Positions 26,012 to 34,678 of a stretch of DNA of 64,000 nucleotides are shown in pieces. The DNA comes from Litchfieldella xinjiangensis (lineage in GTDB: Bacteria; Pseudomonadota; Gammaproteobacteria; Pseudomonadales; Halomonadaceae). The notes under the pieces are model-generated. The model was not told where the DNA came from. It saw only the letters and a list, made by a program, of their open reading frames with translations, and ran no database searches. Position numbers and translations under genes: made by a program. Position 1 is the stretch's first letter. Each line of letters opens with the position of its first letter. The DNA is taken from positions 186,001 through 250,000 of the forward strand of contig NZ_JPZL01000004.1 in NCBI RefSeq assembly GCF_000759345.1. Direction: 5' to 3'.

Positions 26012-27508
26012 TTAGCCAGTGCGGGCAGATAAACCCAGTTGCGCACGACGACGCAGCCATTGACTAGGCCTATAGCGATCGTCGCCACTGAGAAGCTGAG
26101 CCTGTTCAAGAATGCGGTAGGTCACCTTTGAGCCCAAGTGATCAGCTAATTCCAGAGGCCCATAGGGATAATTCAGTCCCAAGCGCAACGCCAGGTCGAT
26201 ATCATCAATTTTGGCGAGCCCCATCTGAGCCATCTCACACCCTAAATTTGCCACCATAGCGGCGATGCGTTGGCCTACAAAGCCAGGTGAATCGCCTATC
26301 AGGCTTACCTGCCGTTTCTGGGCGAAGCACGCCACTACCGTTGCCACCATCTCGGCGTCATGACCAGGAGCCGCCATGATCGTTACCCGTTGCTCGCAGT
26401 CGCTCACCGTATCCACACATACAAGGCGGCGATGGTCTATGCCGTTGCGTACAGCGTAGGCTGAGGCGTCCTCGCCGACCGGAGCCGCCAACACCGGGGA
26501 TTGGCCGTCATCCTCAACCAAAACCCGTGCGCCGCAGGCTTCAATTAGCCTCGAGAGCTTCGGCGTCTCACTATGTACGAATATAGCCTCGGCCGGGGGT
26601 GCGTTAACCTCGGCATCGGTTGATGGTGTGACTGCCCCATCACTATGATCATAGAAGCCCTGACCAGTCTTGCGTCCCAGCTGCCCCGTTTCCAGCATAT
26701 AACGGTGAAGCGGAGTAGAGCGCAGGCGTGGATCGCCGAAGAAATTCTCGTGAACGAAGCGCGTCACAGGGAAGTTCACGTCCATCCCCGTGAGGTCCAT
26801 CAACTCGAACGGCCCCATACGGAAGCCGAAACAGTCACGCATGATGGCATCCACCTGTGCCGGAGTAGCCACACCCTCGTGGACTATGGCGAGCGCCTCG
26901 GTCGTGTAGGCTCGCCCCCCAAAGTTAACCAAAAAGCCCGGCGTATCCTTGACTACTACTGGCACCCGACCAAGACGACCGCCAAGTTCAATGAGCGCAT
27001 CCATTACCACTGCCGAGGTATCAGCGGCTTGAATAACTTCTACTAGCTTCATCGCCGGCACAGGGTTAAAGAAGTGCATCCCAGCCACCCGGTCCCGTCG
27101 CTTCAGACCGGCGGCTATCGCGCCAATAGGCAATGAAGATGTGTTCGATGCGAGTATGGCATCCTCACGCACCAATTCTTCTAGCTCTTTGAACAGCGCC
27201 GTCTTGACTTCGAGTTTTTCGACGATTGCTTCAATCACAACATCACAATCGGCCAATTCATTCAGGCCAGCCACAGGGAGCAAGTTAGCAGTGGCTACGT
27301 TGGCCTCCTCGGCACTCATCTTGCCGGCTGTGACACGCTTGGCGAAACGATCGCGTATCTTCTCGCAAGTTTCAGCGGCGGCGCCTTGGCGGGCATCATG
27401 TAAGCGCGTGCGTATACCGGCGGCAGCTGCAACTTGTGCAATTCCACCACCCATGGCGCCTGCGCCAACTACGCCAAGGGTAATTTCAGATGAATCCATC
27501 CCTTTCAT
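26012..27508 (-). CDS. 3-hydroxyacyl-CoA dehydrogenase, PaaH/PaaC type
   Basis: 498 residues, the long form with two C-terminal helical domains characteristic of 3-hydroxyadipyl-CoA dehydrogenase. Rossmann motif G-V-V-G-A-G-A-M-G-G-G near residue 14, N-T-S-S-L-P-I near 123 and catalytic His in M-H-F-F-N-P-V-P-A (about 148). The second C-terminal domain ends with N-Y-P-Y-G-P-L-E-L-A-D. It oxidises the 3-hydroxyacyl-CoA made by the hydratase and feeds the thiolase. AGGAG lies just before the ATG. It is the last gene of the dctP-led operon and converges with iclR, leaving only 13 bp between them. Confidence 0.9.
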   Translation of the reverse strand: MKGMDSSEITLGVVGAGAMGGGIAQVAAAAGIRTRLHDARQGAAAETCEKIRDRFAKRVTAGKMSAEEANVATANLLPVAGLNELADCDVVIEAIVEKLEVKTALFKELEELVREDAILASNTSSLPIGAIAAGLKRRDRVAGMHFFNPVPAMKLVEVIQAADTSAVVMDALIELGGRLGRVPVVVKDTPGFLVNFGGRAYTTEALAIVHEGVATPAQVDAIMRDCFGFRMGPFELMDLTGMDVNFPVTRFVHENFFGDPRLRSTPLHRYMLETGQLGRKTGQGFYDHSDGAVTPSTDAEVNAPPAEAIFVHSETPKLSRLIEACGARVLVEDDGQSPVLAAPVGEDASAYAVRNGIDHRRLVCVDTVSDCEQRVTIMAAPGHDAEMVATVVACFAQKRQVSLIGDSPGFVGQRIAAMVANLGCEMAQMGLAKIDDIDLALRLGLNYPYGPLELADHLGSKVTYRILEQAQLLSGDDRYRPSQWLRRRAQLGLSARTG

Positions 27509-27534
27509 GCTGACTCCTGCTGATTGGATGTGAG

Positions 27535-28305
27535 TTAAAGCAATGAGCGCGAAAGTCCACCGTCAACGGTGATGCTCTGGCCAGTCATGTAAGCGGCATG
27601 TCGTGAGCAGAGGAAGGCACAGACGTTGCCAAAGTCCTCCGGAAGCCCTAACCGACGCATTGGAACCGATTCAGCCATGCGTATCTTGGCCGCCTCTTCG
27701 CTGATGCCCTCCTTGGCAGCCTGAGCGGTATAGACACGGTGTAGAGCGCCGGTATCCATTAGTCCCGGCAGGAGATTATTGACGGTTACGCCAGAGGCGG
27801 CGACTTCACGGGCCAGGCTAGCCATGGCACCGGTCAGACCTGCCCTAACGCCAGTCGCCAAGCCCATATTGGGATAGGGCTCCCGCACGGTAAATGAGGT
27901 GACATTGACAATGCGACCAAAGCCCTCCTCCTTCATAGAGGGCAAGCACTGAACAGCGAAATCTAGGGCGGCGAGCATGTTAGTTTCTAACGCATTAAGC
28001 CAAGTATCGTGGGCATGGCTTTCCACGGGCCCCGGGGGGGGACCACCAGCATTGGTGACAAGAATACTGATCGGACCCACTGCGCGCGCCTCTTCGATAA
28101 TACGACGACGCTCCGCGGGACGGGAGACGTCCCCAGACACTGACTTTACGCCCAGGCTCTCCGCGACCTGGGTGGCACGTTCAGCATCACGGCCATTGAT
28201 GACCACGTTTACACCTGCAGACGCCAATGATTGAGCGCAGCTCAGCCCCAAGCCCTGGGTACCACCCAGGATAAGCGCGGTACGACCAGAAATTCCGAGA
28301 TCCAT
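27535..28305 (-). CDS. SDR-family protein lacking the YxxxK motif
   Basis: 256-residue short-chain dehydrogenase/reductase fold. Cofactor loop G-G-T-Q-G-L-G at about 14, N-A-G-G near 87, and a C-terminal V-D-G-G-L. The active-site Ser region reads V-N-V-T-S-F, but where classical members have Y-x-x-x-K this one reads G-L-A-T-G-V-R-A-G. The catalytic Tyr and Lys are therefore missing, as in an atypical FabG-like subgroup. It may use other residues or have a non-redox role. It lies between the TRAP genes and the 3-hydroxyacyl-CoA dehydrogenase in one operon. Confidence 0.85.
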   Translation of the reverse strand: MDLGISGRTALILGGTQGLGLSCAQSLASAGVNVVINGRDAERATQVAESLGVKSVSGDVSRPAERRRIIEEARAVGPISILVTNAGGPPPGPVESHAHDTWLNALETNMLAALDFAVQCLPSMKEEGFGRIVNVTSFTVREPYPNMGLATGVRAGLTGAMASLAREVAASGVTVNNLLPGLMDTGALHRVYTAQAAKEGISEEAAKIRMAESVPMRRLGLPEDFGNVCAFLCSRHAAYMTGQSITVDGGLSRSLL

Positions 28306-28324
28306 AATGGTTCTCCTTTAGGTT

Positions 28325-29629
28325 TCACAGGAATGACGGAAGGAACAGGATGATCTGCGGGAACAATGCCAGTACCACTACCACAAGGCCAAAAATAACG
28401 ATGAAGGGCAGCACCGAACGGTAGACAGCCTGTATCGGCACATCATTTGCTACCCCTTGCAGTGCAAAGAGGGTGTAGCCGAAAGGCGGGGTGATCCCCC
28501 CTACTGACATATTGATAAGGAAAATGGCCCAAAACCACATCGGATCGAAGCCCAGCGCGGAAACTATGGGCTGGTACAACGGCACCAGCAGAATCATGAG
28601 GGCGATTTGATCTATGAACATGCAAAGCACGAAAGGCAACGCCATCAGAGCAATAAACATCAGTACGAGAGGGATATCCAAGCCAGTGACCCAATCGACA
28701 AGCTCAAAGGTTACACCGCTCATGTTCAGCAACTGGCTGAAAGCCACGGAACTGACCATGATCACCATTATCATCCCCGTAATCATGGCAGTCGAACGAA
28801 CAGCCTCAATTAGAGCCTTAAAGTCCAACTTAGCGAATATAGCGCAGATTATAGAGGCAACAATACACCCCATTGCAGCCGATTCAGTGGGCGTGGCTAC
28901 ACCTGCTAGAATTAGCCCTAGGATGGTTACGATAATCAATAAAAATGGAACAGCTCGAAGCAACAGTACTGCACGCTCACGCCACGGCAACGTCGTTTGC
29001 TGGCTTACCGGGGCCAGCGAGGGATTAAGCCAGCCACGGATGACTACGTAGAGAAAAAAGGCGAAAGCGAGTAGCAAGCCAGGAAGGACGCCGGCAATCA
29101 ATAGTCCAGAGATGGATACCCCGGACAGAATGCCAAGGACCACCGCCATTACGCTGGGCGGAATGATGGGTGCCAGGCTAGAACCAGCCAAAATGGTGCC
29201 CATGGAAAGATCGCGATCATAGCCGCGCTTTCGCATCTCAGGTAGCAAAGAAGCCCCCATCATCGCCGCTACAGCCATTGCCGAGCCTGATAGGGCGCCG
29301 AACACAGCGGATAACATGATGCTCACCGCGTATAGACGCGCGCGAATATTACCTACCAGGGCATCAACGCCATTGAAAAGAATATTGACTGCACTTGAGC
29401 GGAACAGAATCTCTCCCAGAAAAATAAACAACGGGATCGCAGCGAGCGACAAACTGGTGCCGGTATTGTACATAGAGCTCACTACCATCATCACGCCATC
29501 GAAACTTCCTCTGAGAAAGTAGATTCCTAAAATATTTAAGGTGAGAAAGGAAAGGAAGATCGGCAGCCCGGTCGCAAATAACGCGAGCAGCATAAAAAGC
29601 GCCGCCGAGATTAGGGCATACCATTCCAT
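28325..29629 (-). CDS. dctM: TRAP transporter large permease (DctM)
   Basis: 434-residue membrane protein with about a dozen hydrophobic segments and DctM hallmarks: F-L-G-E-I-L-F-R-S near residue 75, a long loop after M-A-V-A-A-M-M-G-A-S-L-L-P-E-M-R-K-R-G-Y, and S-V-G-G-I-T-P-P-F-G-Y-T-L-F near the end. It forms the Na+-coupled transport channel. Its start overlaps the dctQ stop by one base. Together with dctQ and dctP it imports the carboxylic acid that starts the pathway (inferred from context). Confidence 0.92.
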   Translation of the reverse strand: MEWYALISAALFMLLALFATGLPIFLSFLTLNILGIYFLRGSFDGVMMVVSSMYNTGTSLSLAAIPLFIFLGEILFRSSAVNILFNGVDALVGNIRARLYAVSIMLSAVFGALSGSAMAVAAMMGASLLPEMRKRGYDRDLSMGTILAGSSLAPIIPPSVMAVVLGILSGVSISGLLIAGVLPGLLLAFAFFLYVVIRGWLNPSLAPVSQQTTLPWRERAVLLLRAVPFLLIIVTILGLILAGVATPTESAAMGCIVASIICAIFAKLDFKALIEAVRSTAMITGMIMVIMVSSVAFSQLLNMSGVTFELVDWVTGLDIPLVLMFIALMALPFVLCMFIDQIALMILLVPLYQPIVSALGFDPMWFWAIFLINMSVGGITPPFGYTLFALQGVANDVPIQAVYRSVLPFIVIFGLVVVVLALFPQIILFLPSFL

Positions 29630-30177
29630 CAGTTATTCTCGCTATTGGTCGGTTTAGCAGGCAAGAAGCTGGCTATAAAATGCCGTACGAAGTACAGGGC
29701 CATGCTGGTCAGCCCATAGGCCAAAGCCATCACTACAAACCACTTCGGTATCGGCGTGGCAGAAATCATCATTACACCACTTTCGTATAAACGTAGTGTT
29801 TCGTTGCCTGCGTACCAAGCAATAAGGAAGCAGACCACCGCGCCAAGGAGAGAAGTGAAGCGATTTATCCAACGTCCCCCCACCTCTGGGAGTGCCTCTA
29901 CAATCGCATTCATGGATGCGTGGCTGCGCTTCAAGGTGAGCATAGGCGCGGCGAAAAAGGTCACCAGAGCAAAGCTCACAGCAGCAGTATCCGAAGTCCA
30001 GCTGACAGGAGACTCGAGTGCGTAGCGGCTGATTACTCCCCACCCCGTAGCTAGCGTCAGATACGTGACAGCCAACATTGCGATCCAAAAACTGAGATGG
30101 GTAAGACCGTCGTGCACGCGTGTAAAAGCGTGCACGACGGGGCTCAGAGACCCGGCCAAAGTACGTCTGATGCTCAT
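29629..30177 (-). CDS. dctQ: TRAP transporter small permease (DctQ)
   Basis: 182 residues with four predicted membrane helices, including a W-G-V-I-S-R-Y segment after the first helix that is typical of DctQ. It couples the binding protein to DctM. Its ATG overlaps the dctP stop by four bases. Codons about 13-24 contain a perfect 13-bp inverted repeat (listed separately) that may limit expression of the membrane subunits relative to the binding protein. Confidence 0.9.
   Translation of the reverse strand: MSIRRTLAGSLSPVVHAFTRVHDGLTHLSFWIAMLAVTYLTLATGWGVISRYALESPVSWTSDTAAVSFALVTFFAAPMLTLKRSHASMNAIVEALPEVGGRWINRFTSLLGAVVCFLIAWYAGNETLRLYESGVMMISATPIPKWFVVMALAYGLTSMALYFVRHFIASFLPAKPTNSENN
30107..30140 (-). 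promoter_or_regulatory. Strong hairpin early in dctQ
   Basis: CCGTCGTGCACGC and GCGTGCACGACGG are perfect 13-base complements separated by eight bases. The stem starts 37 bases inside dctQ, just beyond the dctP stop. Such a stem could stabilise the dctP part of the mRNA or lower translation of dctQM. Confidence 0.6.
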
Positions 30178-31157
30178 TCCGCAGTTAGCCCTGCCTCAAG
30201 AGCGCGCTCATGAAACGCGGCACCGAGCTGGCCAGAGCGATCACGGACCTGCTTCCATATACCTTCAGCGAAGATAGCATCTACTTGGGGAGCCACTTCT
30301 GGACCAAACTCGGTGATCTCTAGGCCAGCCTCTTGCATGGCTGCATCTTCTTCGGCCCAAAGGGTCTCAAAGTGCTCACGACCAGAGATCTCTAGCTCAT
30401 GTGCCACTTCAAGAATCAGGTTTTGGTCTTCCTCCGCAAGGTTGTTCCAGCTATCGAGATTCATGAACAAAGAAAGGTTGGTTACACCGAAGGTAGGCCG
30501 TGTCATGTAATCGGCCACTTCATACCAAGAGTAGTCCATGGCTCCGAAGACAGGCCAGGCCGCCCCATCTACCACTCCGCGATCTAGTGCTGAGTAGATC
30601 TCGCTTGCCGGAAGGGTAACTACCGCTCCATTAAGATCCTGCACCATGTCATGGTAAGTGGCCGAGGCGCGAATACTCATCCCGCTCAGGTCGCCTGATT
30701 CTCCGATCGGGTCACGTAATAGAAAGTGATAGCCAGAGGCGGCTGAGAATACCCCGATCAGCTTCAGGTTATGCTCATTCTGGTAGTGCTCATCAATCAG
30801 CTCGTAGATACCGCTTTCACGTCGTGCTTCTGGATCATCTTTTACAGCATCCATTCCAAAAGCCATGCCGGTCTCACCCAGATGGTAGGCACCATGGGTG
30901 AAAAGAAAGTCGAACATGCCCGTTGATACCGGCTGCAATTGCTCAAAAGGTGAAACCGTCTCCGGACCACGCATGCGAATACTCAAATCGCCTTCGGAGC
31001 GTTCTTCCACTTCTTCCATAAACCCTTCGGCAAAAACCGGCACTGCATTGTAGCTGGCTTCCCAGCTGGAAAGCATTGTCATCGGTCGGGCCTGCGTTGC
31101 CCCGGCAAAGGCCGCAACGGCCACCACGACACCAGAAACAAGAGTCTTCTTAAACAT
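30174..31157 (-). CDS. dctP: TRAP transporter periplasmic solute-binding protein (DctP)
   Basis: About 327 residues. Residues 1-23 form a signal peptide (basic start, hydrophobic V-V-V-A-V-A-A-F-A-G, cleavage near A-T-Q-A-R). The mature protein is acidic and has DctP features: an early A-V-P-V-F-A-E-G-F region and the ligand-binding Arg in G-M-S-I-R-A-S. I chose the ATG at 31157 because GGGGAG lies upstream and the signal peptide starts cleanly there, rather than the Met five codons earlier. First gene of dctPQM-SDR-dehydrogenase, with the second putative IclR operator ~120 bp upstream. Ligand probably an organic or aromatic acid; not determinable from sequence. Confidence 0.9.
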   Translation of the reverse strand: MFKKTLVSGVVVAVAAFAGATQARPMTMLSSWEASYNAVPVFAEGFMEEVEERSEGDLSIRMRGPETVSPFEQLQPVSTGMFDFLFTHGAYHLGETGMAFGMDAVKDDPEARRESGIYELIDEHYQNEHNLKLIGVFSAASGYHFLLRDPIGESGDLSGMSIRASATYHDMVQDLNGAVVTLPASEIYSALDRGVVDGAAWPVFGAMDYSWYEVADYMTRPTFGVTNLSLFMNLDSWNNLAEEDQNLILEVAHELEISGREHFETLWAEEDAAMQEAGLEITEFGPEVAPQVDAIFAEGIWKQVRDRSGQLGAAFHERALEAGLTAE

Positions 31158-31279
31158 TATTCTACTCCCCACAATAGTGGATTAACTTTTCCAGCATACC
31201 GCATTGCAACAATCAGCCAGGAGGCCCGTATTTCGCAAACAATGCCAGAGCGAGAATAAATCATTCCGATGAACATGTA

Positions 31280-31295
31280 TTTCGCTGTGCGGAAA
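31280..31295. promoter_or_regulatory. Putative IclR operator 2
   Basis: TTTCGCTGTGCGGAAA, whose reverse complement differs by one base from the site at 25198-25213. It lies between paaG and dctP, at a plausible distance upstream of the dctP-led operon. Confidence 0.65.
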
Positions 31296-31413
31296 TCTTA
31301 CGCTCACGTCAACGGCCGGTATGGCTTATTCGAAATTTCATTGACGCAAGCCACCGTGAGCAGGCGGAGACTGGTGCTGTTCATTGGAATGGGGTGCGGT
31401 CTGCGACGGTAGA

Positions 31414-32205
31414 CTATTTTCCACTGAATACTGGACTTCGCTTTTCCTTGAATGCGGCTACCCCCTCGCGATAATCAGCGCTGCCACCGGCTTTCTTTTG
31501 CAGATCACGCTCCAGATCAAGCTGGGTGTTCATATCGTTATCTTCGGCGGCATCCAGCGCTTGCTTGATATAGGCCAGCCCTTTGGTCGGCTGTGTCGCT
31601 AGGTGCCTGGCAAGTGCCAGCGCATCCTCCATTAGGGCCTCGTCATCAACCACTTTCCAAATCATGCCCCATGCTTCTGCCTGCTCGGCGCTTAGCTTAT
31701 CTCCGAGCAAGGCCAAGCCTCGGGCGCGAGCACGACCGACAAGACGGGGCAATAGCCATGTGCCACCAGAGTCGGGCACTAAGCCGAGCTTACAGAAGGC
31801 CTGGACAAAGCTCGCCGAGCGTGCCGCCAAGACGATGTCGCAATTCAATGCGAGGTTAGCTCCAGCACCAGCGGCGACTCCGTTGACGGCACAGAGCACG
31901 GGTATCTGGAGAGCGCGCAAACGTCGAATCAGAGGGTTGTAGTAGACTTCTAGGGAGTGTCCTAAGTCTGGCGCTTCGTCGTAGGGTCCAAACTTGCGCT
32001 CGGAAAGGTCCTGCCCTGTCGAAAAGCCGCGGCCGTGACCTGTCAAGAGGAGGCAACGCACCTTATTCTCGGCATCCACCCTATCCAAGGCCGCGTTCAC
32101 TTCTTCATGCATTTGAACATTGAAGCTGTTAAGAGTCTTCGGGCGGTTCAGAGTAAGAACAGCGACACCGTCCAGAATGGAAAAGTCAATAGTTTCGAAT
32201 TTCAT
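31414..32205 (-). CDS. paaG: PaaG-like 2-(1,2-epoxyphenyl)acetyl-CoA isomerase
   Basis: 263-residue crotonase with very clear similarity to PaaG: L-T-L-N-R-P-K-T-L-N-S-F-N, G-R-G-F-S-T-G-Q-D-L, N-G-V-A-A-G-A-G-A-N and the catalytic Asp in L-V-P-D-S-G-G-T-W-L-L-P-R. PaaG converts the ring epoxide of phenylacetyl-CoA to an oxepin and also shifts double bonds in later steps. I chose the ATG at 32205, with GAGA upstream; the longer frame has no site. About 260 bp separate it from dctP, so it may have its own promoter. PaaABCDE and PaaZ, its usual partners, are not in the window. Confidence 0.88.
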   Translation of the reverse strand: MKFETIDFSILDGVAVLTLNRPKTLNSFNVQMHEEVNAALDRVDAENKVRCLLLTGHGRGFSTGQDLSERKFGPYDEAPDLGHSLEVYYNPLIRRLRALQIPVLCAVNGVAAGAGANLALNCDIVLAARSASFVQAFCKLGLVPDSGGTWLLPRLVGRARARGLALLGDKLSAEQAEAWGMIWKVVDDEALMEDALALARHLATQPTKGLAYIKQALDAAEDNDMNTQLDLERDLQKKAGGSADYREGVAAFKEKRSPVFSGK

Positions 32206-32527
32206 GATTATCTCGTCTTTGTTTAGCCTGAATCGTGTACTTGCCACTCATATAAAGGGTTATACTTAAGTAGTATTTACCACCTCATCGATACACTCGA
32301 CTAGCTAGCGGTTGCCAGGGGCCTATCGCCAGCTCCGCGGTCTGTAGTGGAAAACACCCGACTCAAAGCGTGCGCGTCGCATCATCAGGAACCTTCAGTT
32401 GCAGCTATAGGACAACCCGACGATGGCCAAGGCAGTTCAGCTTCTTGTGCGCTCCCCAGTAATTTCATCACGGATAACTGCAACTGGTTTGCGGCGGAGT
32501 CACTGTTGAGTAACCCACCTGCCTCAT
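32206..32527. other. Intergenic stretch between paaG and the next gene
   Basis: About 320 bases. Near paaG there is an AT-rich patch with a short inverted repeat (ATACT-TA-AGT at 32266-32275) that could be its promoter region. No gene seen. Confidence 0.35.
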
Positions 32528-33916
32528 TCAACTTACAAGGCGAAAGAGTAAGGCGGCTGTCGTCAGCGAGGCCGTCATATATGCACCGTTCCACCGCAAG
32601 CCTATCTGCCCTGCCGTCAAGCCCGTGAATCGTGTCATTATCATCATTGCCGCCGTGAATGGCGATGACACCATGGTCAATGACCAGCCCACTAGCATGG
32701 CCGCCGCCAGCAGCGGCAAAGATACCCCCTCAAGCCCCACCTGGGCGACCATGCTGGTCAGGAAAGTCACGCTGATAATCGGGTTGACGCCGACCTGTGC
32801 GGTCACCACGATCGACAGCAGCGCCAGTATCGGCAACCAGCTGCCAAGAGAAACCAGCAGGGACGCTATCACTTCCAGCTGGGCAGGATCGAGAAGCGCC
32901 ACGCTGAGATAACCCAGGTAGGCGCTAGACCCCAGCGCTACTACCTCATTGCCAATCCCCCCCAATACATCGTGCAAGCGGCGAACAAACAAGGCATTAG
33001 CCGCCCCCACACCGGCATAGCCAATACCGCGACACTGCCACGCCAGCCACAGCCAGGCCCCCAGCGGCACGCCTATCAATACAGCCTGAGGCAGCCGCAG
33101 CGAGAGCCCAGCGGCGATGGTGAACACAAGCATTACCAGTGCCAGCAGCAGCATGCTAAAGGCCACAAGCGGCATCAGTGAGGGGCGCTCGGACAACATA
33201 ACACTACTTCTCGAGCGAGGGCCCGCAATCTGGTCGCAGGCCCAGCCCAGCATGAACAGCACGATTGCCGACCCAAGGAGATAGGGAAAAAGCTCGGCCC
33301 ATGTCAGGGACTCAAGATTGCCCAACACTACCGCTACTCCGATACCCAACGGGGAGACCAACGGTGCCAGGGTGAAGCCACGCAAAGTTGCTAAGAGCAT
33401 ACGCTGGTGACGTACCTGCTGCAGCCACACGCGCCCCTGTGCCGAGCCTAGGGTATTAGCGCTGTTAATCATCGACATGAACAAGTTTAAAACGCCAAAG
33501 TTGAGCACGATGCCGAACAGCGTTGAACCCAGCGAGAGCATCGGGTAGCGCCAGGATGGCGGCTGCTTCAGTAAGCTCTGACCGCAGCGATGGATAAGTC
33601 GCGAGCGATAGGCCGGAAGGCGAAGTAACGCAAGTGCCGTCATGAAGGCAGCTAGGAAAACAAAGCCCCCAGCAGCTTCATGGAGCACCCTCCAGGGCGA
33701 GGGGAGCCGCCACAGAGCGATAAATGATACTGCGACACAGGCTAAAGCTAGTAGACGTGCCATCGAACTGAAACGGGTCCACCTCAGTATCAGGAAGCCC
33801 GCCATTAGAAGTTGGGCAAAGCTGGCGATAATCGTTAAATCGCTCAGGACATGCATGGCGACCAGTACGGCCACGCCGGCAAGCAGGCGGCTGGACCACA
33901 CCTTCTCAATTGACAT
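32528..33916 (-). CDS. Polytopic membrane protein, probable transporter
   Basis: 462 residues with about 12 hydrophobic segments in two groups separated by a short polar loop around residue 240. Features such as G-S-T-L-F-G-I-V-L-N-F-G-V-L-N-L-F, T-L-A-P-L-V-S-P-L-G-I-G and S-P-F-T-A-A-M recall the ion-transporter superfamily (divalent-anion or dicarboxylate carriers), but I cannot name a family. The ribosome-binding site is weak. Substrate unknown; it stands apart from the catabolic operon by ~320 bp and points the same way. Confidence 0.7.
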   Translation of the reverse strand: MSIEKVWSSRLLAGVAVLVAMHVLSDLTIIASFAQLLMAGFLILRWTRFSSMARLLALACVAVSFIALWRLPSPWRVLHEAAGGFVFLAAFMTALALLRLPAYRSRLIHRCGQSLLKQPPSWRYPMLSLGSTLFGIVLNFGVLNLFMSMINSANTLGSAQGRVWLQQVRHQRMLLATLRGFTLAPLVSPLGIGVAVVLGNLESLTWAELFPYLLGSAIVLFMLGWACDQIAGPRSRSSVMLSERPSLMPLVAFSMLLLALVMLVFTIAAGLSLRLPQAVLIGVPLGAWLWLAWQCRGIGYAGVGAANALFVRRLHDVLGGIGNEVVALGSSAYLGYLSVALLDPAQLEVIASLLVSLGSWLPILALLSIVVTAQVGVNPIISVTFLTSMVAQVGLEGVSLPLLAAAMLVGWSLTMVSSPFTAAMMIMTRFTGLTAGQIGLRWNGAYMTASLTTAALLFRLVS

Positions 33917-33959
33917 TTATGGTGGCGCTCATGTTTGACTATCTCTTTCCTGCCAACGT

Positions 33960-33986
33960 GCGAGCCGGCCACTTAGTGGCCGGCTC
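33960..33986. terminator. Perfect GC-rich inverted repeat
   Basis: CGAGCCGGCCAC - TTA - GTGGCCGGCTCG, a 12-bp perfect stem. No T-run follows on either strand. It lies upstream of the minus-strand transporter gene, so it is more likely the terminator of a lost plus-strand gene or a protein-binding palindrome. Confidence 0.45.
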
Positions 33987-34054
33987 GGTATCCCTTATGC
34001 CCTAACTATCCCGGGGCCATAGCCCTGGCTTCATGCATGGCAACGCCATGAGTG

Positions 34055-34222
34055 TAACGAACCCCACCTCACCAACGATAGACTCGCGATACTCTCTGCC
34101 ACCGTATAGACGCTGAGCGCATCTACCGTAATGGCTATCCGTACCAGACGGGGGATGTCATATCGCTCGACTTGGTCGATGCCAAGGAGGTTGTCGCGCA
34201 TCTGCCTTTTCGGTCTCTATAG
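34055..34222 (+). pseudogene. Repeat C copy 2 and fragment of an unknown gene
   Basis: The first ~75 bp match 19708-19773. Downstream one frame reads coding-like (I-Y-R-N-G-Y-P-Y-Q-T-G-D-V-I-S-L-D-L-V-D) to a TAG at 34220. The start seen in copy 1 is not intact here. Family not recognised; gene fragment carried at two places. Confidence 0.4.
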
Positions 34223-34629
34223 CATGGGTAACTAGGATCTCGATATAGGGTCTCTCAACTGGCGGTCTGGGCGGGAATGTCTCAATGTATATCCATCCTT
34301 CAGCCAAGGAAGAGAAGCTAATGACCACTGGTAAGTACTCTGATCGTAAGGCTTCAGCTGAACGCTTCTGACCGTGGCAATGCACTCAGGCGCCAGGAAG
34401 GAGATGCCCTTCGACAAAATCGTCTTGAAGCACATGCCAAGCGGCGGGATGTGACTATCCAGGCTATCCGCCGGCATCGCCGCGAGCATGTCGATTCCGA
34501 TCATCAAGCTAGCGCTGCCCAGCGCCAGCTAACCTAATGGCTCTCCTAGCATCATCCCAAACTTTTTGCAGTCATTAACGTCACAAAACTTGAGAGTACG
34601 AGGCTAGTAACACAACGCGTGAGGGTGAG
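34223..34629. other. Intergenic stretch left of the IS element
   Basis: About 400 bases with no ORF I can support. It does not contain the left part of the IS66 gene whose end lies right of the IS3 element. Confidence 0.4.
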
Positions 34630-34678
34630 TGACCTTCCCCCTGGTTTAGGTCCGCTATCAATGTGAGAAACCGCTGCT

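Noticed and set aside
20770-32205. Calling the cluster the phenylacetate degradation operon
   Set aside because: The defining epoxidase subunits, PaaZ and PaaK are absent, and the ligase belongs to another group.
33960-33986. Calling the GC palindrome the transporter's terminator
   Set aside because: It lies upstream of that gene's start, not after its stop, and lacks a T-run.
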